Of a stretch of 64,000 nucleotides of DNA, positions 14,301 to 29,300 are shown one piece after another. The number at the start of each line of letters is the position of its first letter. Within the stretch, counting starts at the first letter, position 1. The notes under the pieces are model-generated. The model searched no databases. It was not told where the DNA came from and saw only the letters and a list, made by a program, of their open reading frames with translations. Source of the DNA: Acanthopleura granulata (lineage: Eukaryota; Mollusca; Polyplacophora; Chitonida; Chitonidae); assembly GCA_016165875.1 (NCBI GenBank), contig JABBOT010000009.1:10456017-10520016 (forward strand), in the 5' to 3' direction. The translations under genes and the position numbers were made by a program.

Positions 14301-17300
14301 AAAAGCTGTTCTTTGGAAGACATATATTCTAATTGGTGTTTACATAATAAGACCTCACTGGCTGAGAATCAGTGGAACCATCAGCCACTCTTACCGGCTG
14401 ACTTCCACGTCATTGGTGAGAAGTTCCTCCAGCCTAAAGGGGTTGCTGATTGGCACGTCCCTGCTCTCCAGATCTGCCACCCAATCAGTGTAGACCATGT
14501 CCACACGGAACTCCCAGCTAAAGGCACCCACATAGCTCAGGAAGGCGGAGCTCACCAGGCAGTCGCCCAATAGACGCACCCGCTTCTCCTTCAACACTTC
14601 CAGATCAGAGGTCCATCTGTGGAGAAAATGACACAAGGTTTAAATTTCACAACAAAAAAGAAAAGAAAAATAGAAAATGCTACAAAGACATAATTATGCA
14701 GACAGAAATTGTTAAGTCACATTTCCAGAATATTATTGAATTACTCCCATTTGGAGGAAAGTTTCTAAACATCAGAAATCTTTGCTGCATTTTACAGAAA
14801 GTGAAAACCAGTGGTATTGTCAGAGGGATAGATGTCATTTCAAAATTGAATAATAAGTACCCGTATTATCGTTATTAGGCAATTGTGTGTAGGCAGGAGC
14901 CTGCATGTGGTCAAGGGTTTTCCTACGGCCGTCTTCGGTCCAACCGTGGGATGGTTTGACTGCAATTTACAGATGGCTGCTGATTTCCTCCCACTATAAT
15001 GTTTGCTGTCATTGTAACAGTGAAATATTCTTGTGTATGGCATAAAACACCAATCATACAAATCAAATACCAAGTCAACCAAATTTCAGCCAAACTTTGG
15101 TTAGGTCTGTACATGGCAGGATTAAACAGCCGTAGTTTTTACCTGAGCCTTTCTGAGCTGAGACCTGAGATGAGTTTGTCGGCAGCGATGAGTCGCCTCT
15201 CCATGATCTCAGCCTCCTCCTGCAGCTTCATCTTCTCTGCCATGGCACTCTCATACTTCTCCCCAAGTTGTTTCAGGTCATTCTCTAGAGATGCCACCTC
15301 GTTACTGATCTTGTCCAGCTCGCGTTTGGCCTGATAGAATGTCCTCTCCAGCTTAGCTACCTGAACAAACCCACCAAACACACACATTAACACTAATGTG
15401 GGAATACGAAAAGCCACCACACACAGTCATTCAACTTTATGGTACAACAACAAATACTGTAGTTCACGATAAGCTTTTTTTTTTCTTTCAGTTGACACAT
15501 TCTGTATGACTATCCTCATACACGTACATGTAATTCCGCTTAAGAGGGTTTTTTAAGTGAAGTTTAATCAGCAAGACTTAAGTGTTGGCATCAGAAGTAT
15601 CTATCTGCTTCCGAAAAATCAATATGGGTGTTAAGTTGGCTCTGGAAATTATTATCAAGCAAACTGAAAAAATCATGGAAGAAACGTCCATCCCTACATC
15701 GACAATGTAAAAAATAATGCAATGGTTTACCTACTAAAACCAAGGGAAGGTAACATTCTTTTCCTTTTAAAGTTTTTTCCTCACCTATTTTCAGACTCCG
15801 GTATTTCTTCTCAAGTTTAGGTTTTTTTGTGACATTTTGCTGGACTCTGACTATTTAATCCACTTTAACGGACCATTTAATGAGTTTTTGTGAAATCTGA
15901 TTTATCTCTTATCTGAAAAACTGAAGAGTATGCGTCAAAATTATCAAACTTAAGACCTTTAATTTTGTGCCTCTTAGACTGCTCTTTTACAGGCCAAACT
16001 TTGAGATAAACATGCTATTTCGCCAGCCTGAAGTAGAATACAGTGCTGTAAACGTCTCACCTTCTCTCTCTTAGGTTTAATTTCCTTGGCCACAGCACAG
16101 TAGCCCATGACAGCCTCCACAAACTTCAGCAGCCCAGCCCCAGCCTTACTCACAGATCTCATCTCCTCAGGGGAGGTCTCCATCTGATTTAGTAAACCTG
16201 ACACAAACATCAACCAGTTGAATTACTGTCTGCAAAATACTACTGTAGTTCCAAAGCAAACAAGGTGGAAATATCAAAATGATATGAAGCAAACCCTATG
16301 GAACATAGCTAAACTTAAACATGAAGGCTTGTTTGGAAGGTGGAACATGATATCCTGCTAGAAAAATGTAACTTTCAACAATGCACATTTTACATATTAT
16401 ATTACCTTTATTTGTCTATAAAAGTGCATTTTTTCATGCATTTCTTAGGGTAAATACAGCATTTAACGACACATCAGCTTGGTCAATTTTGTGTAATAGA
16501 TTATTTCAATTTACATCTCATAATGTTGATGCATGAAGGGAGAATCCTAAAACTGTATCAGTTCATTGTTCAAGTTTTCAAAAAAAACAACCGTTGCATG
16601 ACATTTGTTCACAGCTCAGCTTTAAAGTACCACAACATTTCATTCTCTTTCCCTGACCACAAAACCTGTGACTATCTCAGCCACTTGTTTTTTTTTTCAG
16701 GTCCAGGAACCCAGCTTTTACGTGACTCACCTTTGACAGTGGAGACTTGCTTGCCACTGATGTTGTCCACATCCATTTCTGTCAGACTCCTCAGGAAGTT
16801 GGTTTCTGCCATCATGCCCTTGGCAGATTTCCACGAGACTTCTTTAATGCCCTTCATCACCACAATACACTCACACACAGTCTGTACAGCCTTAGGAGGC
16901 TTGGCAAAGGATCTGCAGAAACCATGATAATCACAGTCTTAAAAACAGCTTCGACTTTCATTACTATAGATGACAGTGATGGACACCTGATCAAATGTTG
17001 GAGTGTTCAATTTGTGCCAATAATTGTCCCATCATTCTTAATTTTTATTTAACCATCATGATTAATAATATCAGTGGTTATTAATCAATATCAAAGTTGC
17101 CTTGTCAATTTGTCTCTTTAGTAGACAGACATACATTTTGTTTCAAAATATCACCCGAAAAAGAACATTTTCAGAGACATACTAATGTCATAAAATGTTA
17201 CTTTTGTTGCCAAAGCTTACATTTTTCCATTAGGATATCATCCACACAAACCTCAAAACATCTTTCTAATATCAATACACTACTCTCAGAATCAGGAAAG

Positions 17301-20300
17301 TAATGCAGAAAATTTTAAGTAATTTAACACATGTAGATACATAGTAACATTATGACAGACTTTTTACTGCGTTCACCAAGTTGCCATTTCTTACAGTGTT
17401 GCAGCACACAGAGATGGTACTTGTTCTTGGTCAAGAGATTTTAATGATATGCCCACTGAAAACAACAGTTCTTACCTATCATACTACATTCCAGCTACTC
17501 CCCTTGTGCCTGCATTTTAACTCCTTTGCCTTACAAATCCCCCTATCATGATCCATAAGCATAATATGATCTTGAATATAAGATTGTATAAAGTACATTT
17601 CTTATGTCCTTGCAAACCCTACCTGATTTCTGTGACATCTGATTTGTCCAGGTCTTCCAGGGCTAACCTCGCAGCCTCCAGAGCCGGCAGCGCCTCAGCC
17701 AGGGCATCTTCTGCCTCTTTCTGTCAAAACACAACACACAAGCTGTTATTCTGGAGTATCGCTCTATACAACCAAACCATTCAATATAATAAATATTAAA
17801 AAAATCATAGTCATGTTAATAAGGTTTTCAGCTATACTGTTCAAGTTGTGTTCGAGTAAAAATCTCATTCAACAAAGTATATTCTCTGCTCTCCAGTGAA
17901 AATAAAGATTGGAAATTCTGAAATTCCGGGAAAGTTACGAAAAACCTCTTCACAAAGTTTTATTGAAAGTGGGCTCATTTACAGGTTTCATTCCTACCTT
18001 CTCCACAATGATGACTTTACTCTGCTCCTCTATGTCTTTCTGCTTGGTGATAGCCAGCTGTTTTTTCTCGGTGGCTTGCGCCGTGCCAGAGGCGATCTCC
18101 TCCAGCAGTATCTCGCAGGCTTCCGTCTTCTCGGTCACTGCTACTTTTTGAACGGCTAGCTTCTCATTGAGGACAGCCAACATCTCACTGGCTTCATGGA
18201 TCTTCTGTAAGCCTCCAGCTAAGCGATCACACTGTGCCAACAACAAAGGAAACGTCACAATAGCTCTAATGTACATCATACAAAGAGTCAATAAATGACC
18301 AACACACAGACAGCGACGCATAGTGCTGCTTGACCAGATTCGAGCACAAATACATTTATTAGCACGTCACATTCTTATTTGGGATATTATTATGTAACGG
18401 CAATAAGTCAAAAAAATGATCCAAAGTTTCCTCTATACAAAAATCATTTTAATATGTCCTTTCATTCTTAAAGAGCAATAAAAAAAAAAAATATTTAAGA
18501 CAATATTTACGAATAACTTTTTCATGTGAAACTTACATATGTCACACATAGATAAAGGAAGACAACTGTGTTAAACTTCCTCGATCTTGTGGGTGATCAA
18601 TTATTGTGCATCATGTTCTTTTATTACAATGTAATGCCACAGTAAATTCTGACCTGGCCTAAACTTATAAAATTTTGTCCATGACAAAGTTACTTATTTT
18701 ACCTGAGTTTAAAAGTGCTATTGGTCTTAGAAAGCTGTTTTGAGATTTTCTTGGAAGGTAGGACGATATCCTACTAAAAAAAAATTTTATAATCTTAAGT
18801 TGCCTCTAAAATGCACTTTTTTAGATGATTTTTTTTATAACGCCTGTACCACAGCTCCAGCCTCCATATTCACTGACCTGAGACAAAATGTACTTGTCTT
18901 TCTCATCTAGCAGATTGACGTAGGTGTTGATGAAGTCTAAATAGTTCTTGGGTGTGACATAGTTGTTTCTACGTAGTCTGCGCTGGAATTTCTTGCTGTA
19001 CTGTCCCACACTCTGGTGGACCAAGACAATGTGACTGACTACGCTCTGACGGTGCTCCTCTGGAATCAGCTGGTTCTGTTAACACACAAATGTCACCATT
19101 GTTCACAAAAAATAGTCCACCATAATCAGAAAATAACACGGAATTTCGATCCAACAGATTTTAGAAATCTAAATGAAGCATACATGTACGTATCTCATCA
19201 ATCAAACATTTAGTTCAAACTGACAAACAAGTCTTTACATCCATCATACTTTTGACAAACGAAAGATATGTAATTGCTGAAATCTGAGGACAATACAGAA
19301 AGCTCTGTAATGTTGTAGTGTAAGCCTAGCAAAATTTACATCTCCTCAAAGCTAATATATCAATTGTTTATGATCATTAATGTGGGTAACCTGGAAAAGT
19401 TCCTAGGAAAACGTACCTTCATGAGATTAAACACACTCTTCACAACGGCAAAGTGATTCAATATAACACTGTCCCGAGCTGACCAGTTCGGGATAACAAC
19501 CAAGATGTATGACATTGTTCAATGACACTGTTCATGTATGGCGTTTGAATGACTAAAAAGTAATACTGGCTATTGTTGACATCTTTTGCCATACAACATA
19601 AAGAAATACGTATGTGTCAGAACTTATGCCAAAAGTATCTATGTGTGCCCAGCTATTTTCACTAATGTCTGTAGTACTATACTTTCACAAGAAAACCTCC
19701 AGATTCAGAGGCTTGGTTATCTTTTAATTATCCAATGAAAGCCACGATATTACGAAGAGTTGACTTACAATTAACATCCATGATCAGGCTCTAGATACAT
19801 GCTACATGCTTTTACTAGGTGTCAAAAGTTCACACACATCCATGTACAACTGGACAGGGACTCAGCAAGATCTGGACTTGAACTCACAGCAGTTACCCCC
19901 AGAGTTATAATAAGGGATAGGTGTATAGAGAGTGACTACATGTAGCTGGTTTTTGTAACAGTGACCACTTACATCAGGTGAGATGAAGACGCTAGCTACA
20001 GCGTACAGCGCCTGCTCTGGCCAGGGGAAGAACCAATCAATGCTGGCATTGTTCACAAGACCTGAGGGCAAACAGACAGTGGACGACTGTGATAGAATGC
20101 ATCTCCTTATACAGAATATCGGTAATGTTTGGTATCAGAGAAAAAACAAAAACAATTTCAGTCTGTGGGTATGACTTTTGGAAAGTTTACATGACGTGTG
20201 AAATTTAATGTTTAGCTAATGCAGATTTTGAATACTTAACTGCTAAACATCTCTATAGTGTACTTCATTGTCAACAATTTGAGAAAGTTTGACAATGTTG

Positions 20301-23300
20301 ATGATCCTTGAATAAAATTCCACAGGTAAAGTTTGGAAAACAGCACAATCTTTTGAAGCAACAGACAAGCTCAAACCCTCCATGGGGTAATCTTTGAGCC
20401 TGACCTGGGTACACATGACTTACCTGGGAAATTACGACACCTCGTCCTCAAGACATCCCCCACGGGTGACATGGCCAGTACGATGTGCAGGTTGTTGGAG
20501 CATTTGGTCACAAAGTACTGCCAGATGGTTTCCCTGGCATGACCACAACCAGCTGCCATGGCCTCATTCCGTACCTGACAGAAAATAGCAAACAAAACAG
20601 TCAAATCTTCACACCAATTATCTTCAAATTTGCTTCTCCATTCTGCACAAAAATTTTTGGTGTTGAATAAAATTTTGAGGGTTTAAGTGGAAAATGTTCT
20701 TAATTATGTAATGGAATGGCCTAAAACCACAAAGATACATGCAGAACACTAATGTGCTAGAGGATGGCGTGCAAATAGGTGCAGTATTCAGTGAATAACA
20801 AAACATATGACTATAGCATTTCATCTTAAGAATAACCTGTAAAACTGTACGTCCAAAAGAACATAAAGAATTTAAAATGATAATTTTGATGCCAGCAAGT
20901 TTTTTTTGATAAGAAAGTAATTAAATTAAACTTAACTCTAAAACACTTAAGTAGCCATGTAGCCATGAGGATAATATAAAATGTGTTAAATGAAAAGAGC
21001 TCAACTAGGTGAAATACAGTACATGTATTTCTATGAAGGTATGGGACTGCAGACCCTTTATTAACCATTACAGGGCAATGGCCAGTCCTTAAGATGGCCA
21101 AAACATAAACTGTACAAAGACTTACGGCTCCGATAATTGCCTCCTTCTCATCATCAGCATACAGAGCTGGCACCATGCCAGATGTCAACATGTTGTTGAT
21201 CAACTCCAGGAAGCCTACAAGCAAACAATCAGAAACACATATCGATATACATGTATGTAAATGGTTTACCAAAAAAAGGAAAGAGATCACAGTCCATGTA
21301 CACGCTACATGCGGTGACATCAGGGAATTCTGACTGCCTTACACTTTATTTGCCTCTGTGCATTTTAGCCTTGCATTTCATATCATTGCTGTTTAAAAAC
21401 CATACTAAAGAAGTTTTCATATTCAGACAGGTCATTGGATATCATAACTACTCTATACTCTGTGTTGGTAGTTCTATCTTGAACTGGTTGAAAGTTTGGT
21501 AAGGTGTGCATATCTGTGCATGACACTTGGGAAAGTTTATGAATAACTTGCCAAAGGTTGATGTTTTACCCCAGACAAACAATCAAATAAATACACAGAA
21601 CTGCTGAGCTACCAGACTGTCAACTAGACAACAAGAAATGGAAGAGGACATAAAGTTGCTAGGAGCGCTACAAAACTTCTGCCCAAACTCACCGTCTTCC
21701 ACAACATGCTGATCCGTGAAGAGGAACACCATCTTCTTGTTTTCCATGCCCAGTTTGTTGTACAGGATCTTCAGGTCATCCCTGAAGGATGACTCAGAGT
21801 AGCCTCTGCTCAGCGTGATCTGGAAGACCTCACACTGTGCCGCGTATGAGGCCAGCTTGCACAGGCTCTGCTTGCCGCTACCTCCGACGCCCACCAGGAG
21901 AGCGTGGCCCTGGTCCATGCGGATCACGCGATGGATTCGCGTCAGGTGCTCCAGAGCATCGTCGAAAAGCACCAGGTTCATAGGTGTGTTGTTTTCATTG
22001 TACTCCTCCAGAATCTATGAAAAGAGGTACAGGGAATTTGAAACTGCCAATTTGAAAATGACAATTTCCTTATGTTGTGTTTTTTTTTACCTCCTTTTTT
22101 TGGCAATATTTGGGTAAATCTGAATTTGCAGCTCAAAGTAAGTATGATAATTGTATGTACAATTATATATTTTATTAGATGTGCTTGCATCCAACTATTC
22201 AAACAAAATGATGGCATTAAGATTTGAACTCACTTCCTGAAAGAGTGCCTTGGCAGCATCATAATCCTGTATGTCCTCATACAGTCTGGGTTCCGACTCA
22301 TCCAGAGCAGTTCTGTAGTCACCAAACAGAATCGGATCTCTCATACAGTATTCCACTGAGGACTTGAAGTTCTCTTCTAACAGCTGCTTAATGTTCGTCT
22401 GCAAAAGAGATGGTAGAAAAACATTGTTCAGGTGCTAACTTCATGGTACAGCTTCATCACATGAAGTACTTTTATTCACAGCATATTTCCCCGATATCAT
22501 ACTATAACACTTTTACATGGGAGAATAGGATGTATGATGCTTCTCCATAGGAATTCCTCATAGCCACCTCCTATGAATGAATGGGTCTGCCAGCAACCTG
22601 CGGATGGTTGTGGGTTTCCCCAGGGCTCTGCTCGGTTTCCACCCACCGTAATGCTGGCCGCCGTCGTATAAGTGAAATATTCTTGAGTACAGTGTAAAAC
22701 ACCAATGAAATAAATAAATACATGAATACAGATCTAACATCACACAGTAATAGCTAATACAAATACCAGACAACTTGACTTCACAAATGTTTACCATCTT
22801 TAACTTATCTACCTACTATGCCTACTGCCACACACAGATGATGATAAAATTTTATCCACAAAATAAGGCCAATCATATGCAACTGTGAAATTTTGCCTCC
22901 CATGGAAAATTGGAGCCACTTTCAAATCACTAATGTGAATCTTTGTTACACCTGAAAATTTAACACGGACTTCAGCTGAAAACTTACATAAAAAATACAT
23001 ACAATAAACTAGAACTAAGCTGGATCCTACATTGTTGCCAACGTCTGCAATGTTGTAGAATAAGCGTGAATCACAACTTGCTTTAGCCTGTCCCAGGTGT
23101 GACCTATCCTGTGTAAGTGTACATGTTGCGCCCTCTAAACCACTATGATCAAGTTTATTTTATTGACCAATCCCTGGATGCAGCATAAATTTACCTGGAC
23201 AAGCTGCTTGTCCTCTGCACTGATCAGTCTGTCTCCTATCACACGACAGCACTCATTCCTCCACACCCTCACAAAGTGGTCAGTCTTCTCAAACCTATCC

Positions 23301-26300
23301 ATTGTGGTCAAGCACAAGCCGTTGTAGATGCGGGACAAATCTCGCAGGTTGAAGATGTAGTGGAACTTGGAGGGAGTTGGAGGAAGTTCTTTCACAACAG
23401 TTCTACAGAATAAAGCAAATACAATGTGAGTAACTGTGCCTTGAGATGTACTACAATGACATGATATAATGTTTCTGTCCGTAGATGTATTATGCGTAGT
23501 ATCCCATAATTATTCTTTTAATTTCTTTCAATACCTCGGAGCAGAACAATTTCTTTCTAAGTTGATAAAGCATCCTTAGTTAAAATTAGGACATAAATCA
23601 TAAATGAGAAGAACGATGTAGCTCACTTCTTTGTGATTTCTTGGTCATGCAGTCATGTTCAAGGTTACTCTCATTTACCATTAGAACTAGACTGCAACTT
23701 GTTCTCATACATTTCTATGTTCACTGCAAGTTGGAACAGAGATTTCCCTCGACAACACATTAACTGCCTATTTGTATCCTGCTTGTATTCACTTTTTTTT
23801 TAACCCCTGAGATATTGTCTACTTTGATGACAATATGGCATAGTAAAAGGTGAAGCCACATAGCTAGGGCATCTCGTACATTCCTACATAACCTCAAAGC
23901 AAGATTATAACAAATCCCGTGGTTAACTTGTAAATTCCCTGTTTTCTTCACCCATAATCATGATAATAGCAGTAAGATGTACTGTTGGCTTTTCTCAGCC
24001 AAACAGACCATGTGACTAAGGAATTCTCGTTCACACCATATGCTGGAACATCACCAATCCCGTGTAATAACATGTGAAAACCTAATCCCACGCCTAACAC
24101 AATAACGCTGGCTGCCATCATGTACCTGAAAAATCTTGATTTTGGAGTAAAACAATACCACATTTATCTAATGGTGTTTCACACTACAATTAAGAATATT
24201 TCACTTATACGACTACAGCCTGCATCACAGCGGAAGGAAACCCAAAGTCGTAAATAGTTGTTCCCAAGGTTACACAAGAGAGGAAGCCAGTCAAAGCTAG
24301 ACCTGAACACGCAACGTCTACATTGGTGAAAGGCTCCTCAGTTATCATTACTTGCTGTGGCTAACACCCTAACTACACTACAAAATAAATAACTAAACCA
24401 CATGTACTCACGTGTAGAGTGACATGGTCATGCGGGTGAGCACAGGCACAAGTTCCTGCACCTCCTTTGGGAAGGGCTGTGTATGACCGGCCAGTATCGA
24501 GCTGTAGATTTTAAAAAGCGACTCATCTGATGGGAATGTCATGTTGAAGGCGCAGAAAAGGGAGATAAACCTGGGGTCCACCTCATTCCTGCCACCTCCA
24601 GCTTTGCCCATGGCTGCGATGTAGCCCATGTCCTTGAGGTTCTTCCAGTTGAGGTCCTTGCCTCGGTCATACAGACCCCCTCTTTCCAGGAGGAGTTTGA
24701 GCAACGCAATTGGTTGCTGGGTGCCATAGGTGTCAACCTGTCAAGGAAGAAAAAAGAATTTCAATTACTACAGTTAACTTTAAAAATTTTACCTCCAAAA
24801 CCATTTTTAGATGCAATTAAAAATAAAAAATTACAACCTTTTGCAATGAAACTATATTCCACGTTTGCACTGATATGAGATTTGTTTACTTTTGATCGAA
24901 TGCATAAAAAAAAATTTGGCACAGGTAATGAAATACACTCCACAGATTAGGGTCTTTGCATTTTTACAGATGGGCAATGGGCAAAATTTATCCCGTTTTA
25001 ATCTGAAATGGTCATCTGCCAACATACACACACCACACTGGCAGAAGACAAGTGGTCTTCATTGAACACTAACCTGCGCAAACAGCCACACAGAGGTCGT
25101 CAACACCTTATTGTCAGGAAGACTTCACAAAGAGTGAGAGTGAGGGAATGTAAACATTCCCTGTCCACAACAGGTGGCAAGCAACTTATGGATCGTTGGG
25201 GATTTCCCCCTGGCTGCCCGGTTTCCTCCCACCATAATGCTGACTGCAGTTGTATAAGCGAAATATTCTTGAATATGGCGTAAACCACCGGTCAAATAGA
25301 TAAAATAAATCACAACATTAGTAGTAGTGCATATACCTGTGGCATGTTGAGATCGTCAATGAAGATGAGAAGTCTTCGGCCTGGAGGAGGACCGTACGTG
25401 TCCTTAGTACGCTTCTCTACGTTAGCCTCTAGGTTACGCTGGACATCCAGCGAGGTGGTCCTGCTGGAGAAGTTCACGTTCAGGAGCAGCTGCAAACACA
25501 ACACAGCAACTTCAGTCATGACATTAGAGTGAGATAGTTTTGATGCCACACCACCAGATATATAGACACACTGGACGTTTTGAGCACAACAGGAAATAAC
25601 AGTTATCTCAGTCATGACATTGAACAGTGAGATAGTTTTAATGCCACGTTACATGATACACAGATACACTGGATGTTTTACTCTTCATACCAATGTTACG
25701 TAGAAAGAAGAAACTCTTTCTGTAACATGTTGGCTGTGTTCCAAGCGACATCAAAGTGAAAACAGAAATCTTGTTTTCAAGGGGTCAAAATCAATCTTTT
25801 AGTTGGTTTATGAATCACTGTGCATACACGAATATCATTTTCTCCTTTTCACATTATACATGTACATGAAGGCATGAGCTTCTTTGAGCCCAGTCTTTAG
25901 ATTTTACAGTCAACATTTATCTGAATATACACATCAGTCATCCTGAACCATAAGTCAATCTGATTTCAGATTATCAAAAAAAGATTACCAATTAATGCCT
26001 CATACCTTGAACTCTCAAAATCTTTGGCAAACAATGACAGTCACTTGGGCTACATCAGACTGACTACATCAACGTATGTACAGGTGTGTAAGCACAATGT
26101 GCGGAGCACACTTTCACAACACGATCAGTATGTATGTATAAGTGTTACATGTTTATTCTTTTCCTTTTCTGGATATGTGCTCACTATATAAATACACAGA
26201 GTATACAAGTTCAAGCACACCTCTGCTGTAAGATAAACTGAAGTCATTGCTGATTTTCAAATTTAAATGCTTTGTGAAATGATGATGAAAGTGGATGTGG

Positions 26301-29300
26301 TTGACATTAAGCACTGCTGTGCATGCACAATGCATAAAACCAATTACAGCTGACAGGTGTGAGAGCTGCATGCTGGCTGTCTTTCTAACAAAGGGAATAA
26401 TCACCTCAAAGAAAAAGAAAAAAAAGAAACAAGAAAAAATTCTCACGTCTGTTATGAAGTATAATATACAATTATTCTCTAAAACTTTCTAAACTGTGGT
26501 GTTAAGACTGCTGAAATAATTGAAACCTGTTCCCAAATACAGACATTTTCAGGTGAACAGATTCAAATATAGAATGTTGTGAATACTACATAGGGAATCT
26601 GCAAATGAAGCATGGTTTGGGGAGTACAACTCTGAGCATGCACTTTAAGTACAGCAGTGAATACAACAAGCTTTGACTTGGTATACTGAATACCGTAATT
26701 TCCCCTGAAACAACTTTTCTTTCAGATGATTCTTCTCCTTGGGTACGTGGCTGAAAAGTCACACAATGAAATTTGTGTCCACACATTCACAATTTATTGT
26801 ATTACAGTACTGTAATTACTATGGGAAGTGATCTCTGTCTACTTAAAATTACAGTTCCAAAATGCCACCAACAGACATGTGGAGGATTTTCATACATGTT
26901 TTTTTTATTTTGTAGTGGAGAATTATTGTGACCCACTTGAGTTCTAGATCTCATTCAGTTTTTCAAAACACTGAAAAACAAAAAACACTGAGCTAAATTA
27001 TTTCACTGTTGCAAAATGAATCCATTCTTAGGACTGTCATATTTCTTTTCCTTCAATGATTCAGTATAAAACTAATTTAATTCTTCTTTTCTTTCATTTG
27101 TTTACAGGCTCTGGATCAGGGAGCCACTGATTTGGTTACATGTGACTCTTGATCCAAGGAAACATTTGCCCACAGCGTACATGTGACCCCAGAAGGAGGG
27201 ACACTTCTGCGTACATGTCACCCATGATCACGGAATATATGTAGTTACATGCGACTTCGGAAGGACAGAAACATTTGCTTGCATGTGATTTCTGATCAAT
27301 GGAAACCTCTGCTTAAATGTGACTCATGATTATGGGAAATATTTCCTTACATGTGACTCCTGATCGAGAGTTCTCAGGAAGTTCTGTGTGGTGGCCGTCT
27401 TGGAGGTGCCAGTTTCCCCGACCAGAACAACCGGTCGCCTGATCTTCACCATCAGTTGCAGCAGCCATGTTGTGCGCACTGTATCCACCGTAGGCACCAA
27501 GATCTCATTAAACTTCTTCTCGGGATCATGGACATATTTGGGCACAAGCTTTGACCAAGGTGTCCAGGTTTTTTCTTCACCATCCCAGAAGTACTCGTAC
27601 AGCGTTGGTTCCACACAGGGCATTTCCCCTGAACAAAAACAAACCAACAATGAATGCATTTCTCACAATTTACTGTTCAACAATGGACCCAGGAATAGCA
27701 CTGTCCAAAGAAATAATGGCAAACTTTCCAACATACCAAGTCTAATGAGCGTTTTATTATTGTTCCTTGTGATAGAAACATAGACTGAAAATACGCCAGT
27801 GAAAGTTTAACACGGTCTTGTAAAAGTGAGTGTGAGTACTAATGTAAGATGAGATTAACTCCTGGGAGTGACTGGAAGATGTTACACTAGAAGAGTTGAG
27901 ACTCATACATGTACATGTATACTTTTACACCCCAAATACTAACCTGGACCGGCTAACTTGCCGGGCTCTGTGACCGACTGTAGGGAGGCCAGATATTTGA
28001 CTTGGGTATCAAACTTGACCCGTCCATCCTCCAGCAGGGAACCCCCTATTGACCAGGTGAGAGCCTGGATGAAGTAGGCCTCCAGCTCAGCACTGTCCAC
28101 TATTTCCCTCACCAGCTGGGCATCCAACATGCAGCAGAGCTGAGTCAGCTGGCAAACAAATCATCATACACAATATGATTTAGAAGGAAGTTCATGTGTA
28201 ATTAATTCATGTATCATGTTGTATTTAAAGCATCTTAAATTTATTTGCGACAATTTTTATGAGCTTCTGTTTCAAGAAACTGTGTCACTAGACAAGGGTT
28301 AAGGGGAAGAACTGTAAACATGAAGTGAGCATAAGTAGATCAAAAGACCACTGAAACCTGTATCTGAATATACCGCTTATTCTCTGCTACAGGGAGAACA
28401 TTCAGTACCAAAACTGAGTAAGCAGGTGCCTTTTAACCAAGGTGCTGTAAGCTTATGAAGAAGTTACTGGAGAATTGCTCTGGAGAGGAAGGATGAGTAG
28501 CAAAATGGTGGCAACACTGTATTTATCTCTTTGTAGTTTTTAAGCCATATTCAAGAATTTCCCACTTATACAATGGCAGTCAGCTTTTCATGAGAAGAAA
28601 TCCTGAGTGCCCAGGGTGGGTGGGTGGAAACCACTGACATTTGACAAGTCACATACAAGCTTTTCATACTTGTACAGGTATGCACACCATATTTTTATGA
28701 CACAAATGGTCTTCAATGAACAATATAAACAGCATGCCCAAACTGCCCTTAACAAGCATTGTTCACCACTTATCCTCATCAAGACCCCCACATTTAGAGC
28801 CAGGGAATCAACAAATTCCCTGCCTAAATCACATGGGTCGATTCCACGAAACTCGATCTACTTATGCAAAATGACTTAAGTTAGTAGACTGGCTTAGCTG
28901 AGCCAGTTTTATCTAATTGTTTAAATCAATTTCACAAAGCAAAACGTGACCTGCTTAGTTTTGTGGAATCGACTTTTGTGGAAAGTCGAATTTTGGGGAA
29001 GTCAATTTGATGTGGCTTAGCCAGTTTCGATGTCTTAAGTCAGTTTTATTGGCTAACCAATGCTTGATGAAACTGGTCCCAGGTACTCACCAGGTTAAGG
29101 TTGGTCAGAGGCACGATTGTCCTGAGTTTCTCCACCTGTCTGCCATCCACAACGCCCTCTATCACCATGTCAATCAGACACGGCACGTACTTCTTATACA
29201 GCTCCTGAAGCCCCTCCCTCTCTATCTTACTAGGCCTCAGGCTCAGCCACTTCTGCCAGTATGGTTCGTAGCCCAGGTTTTTGGGGTCAACATAGACCAT

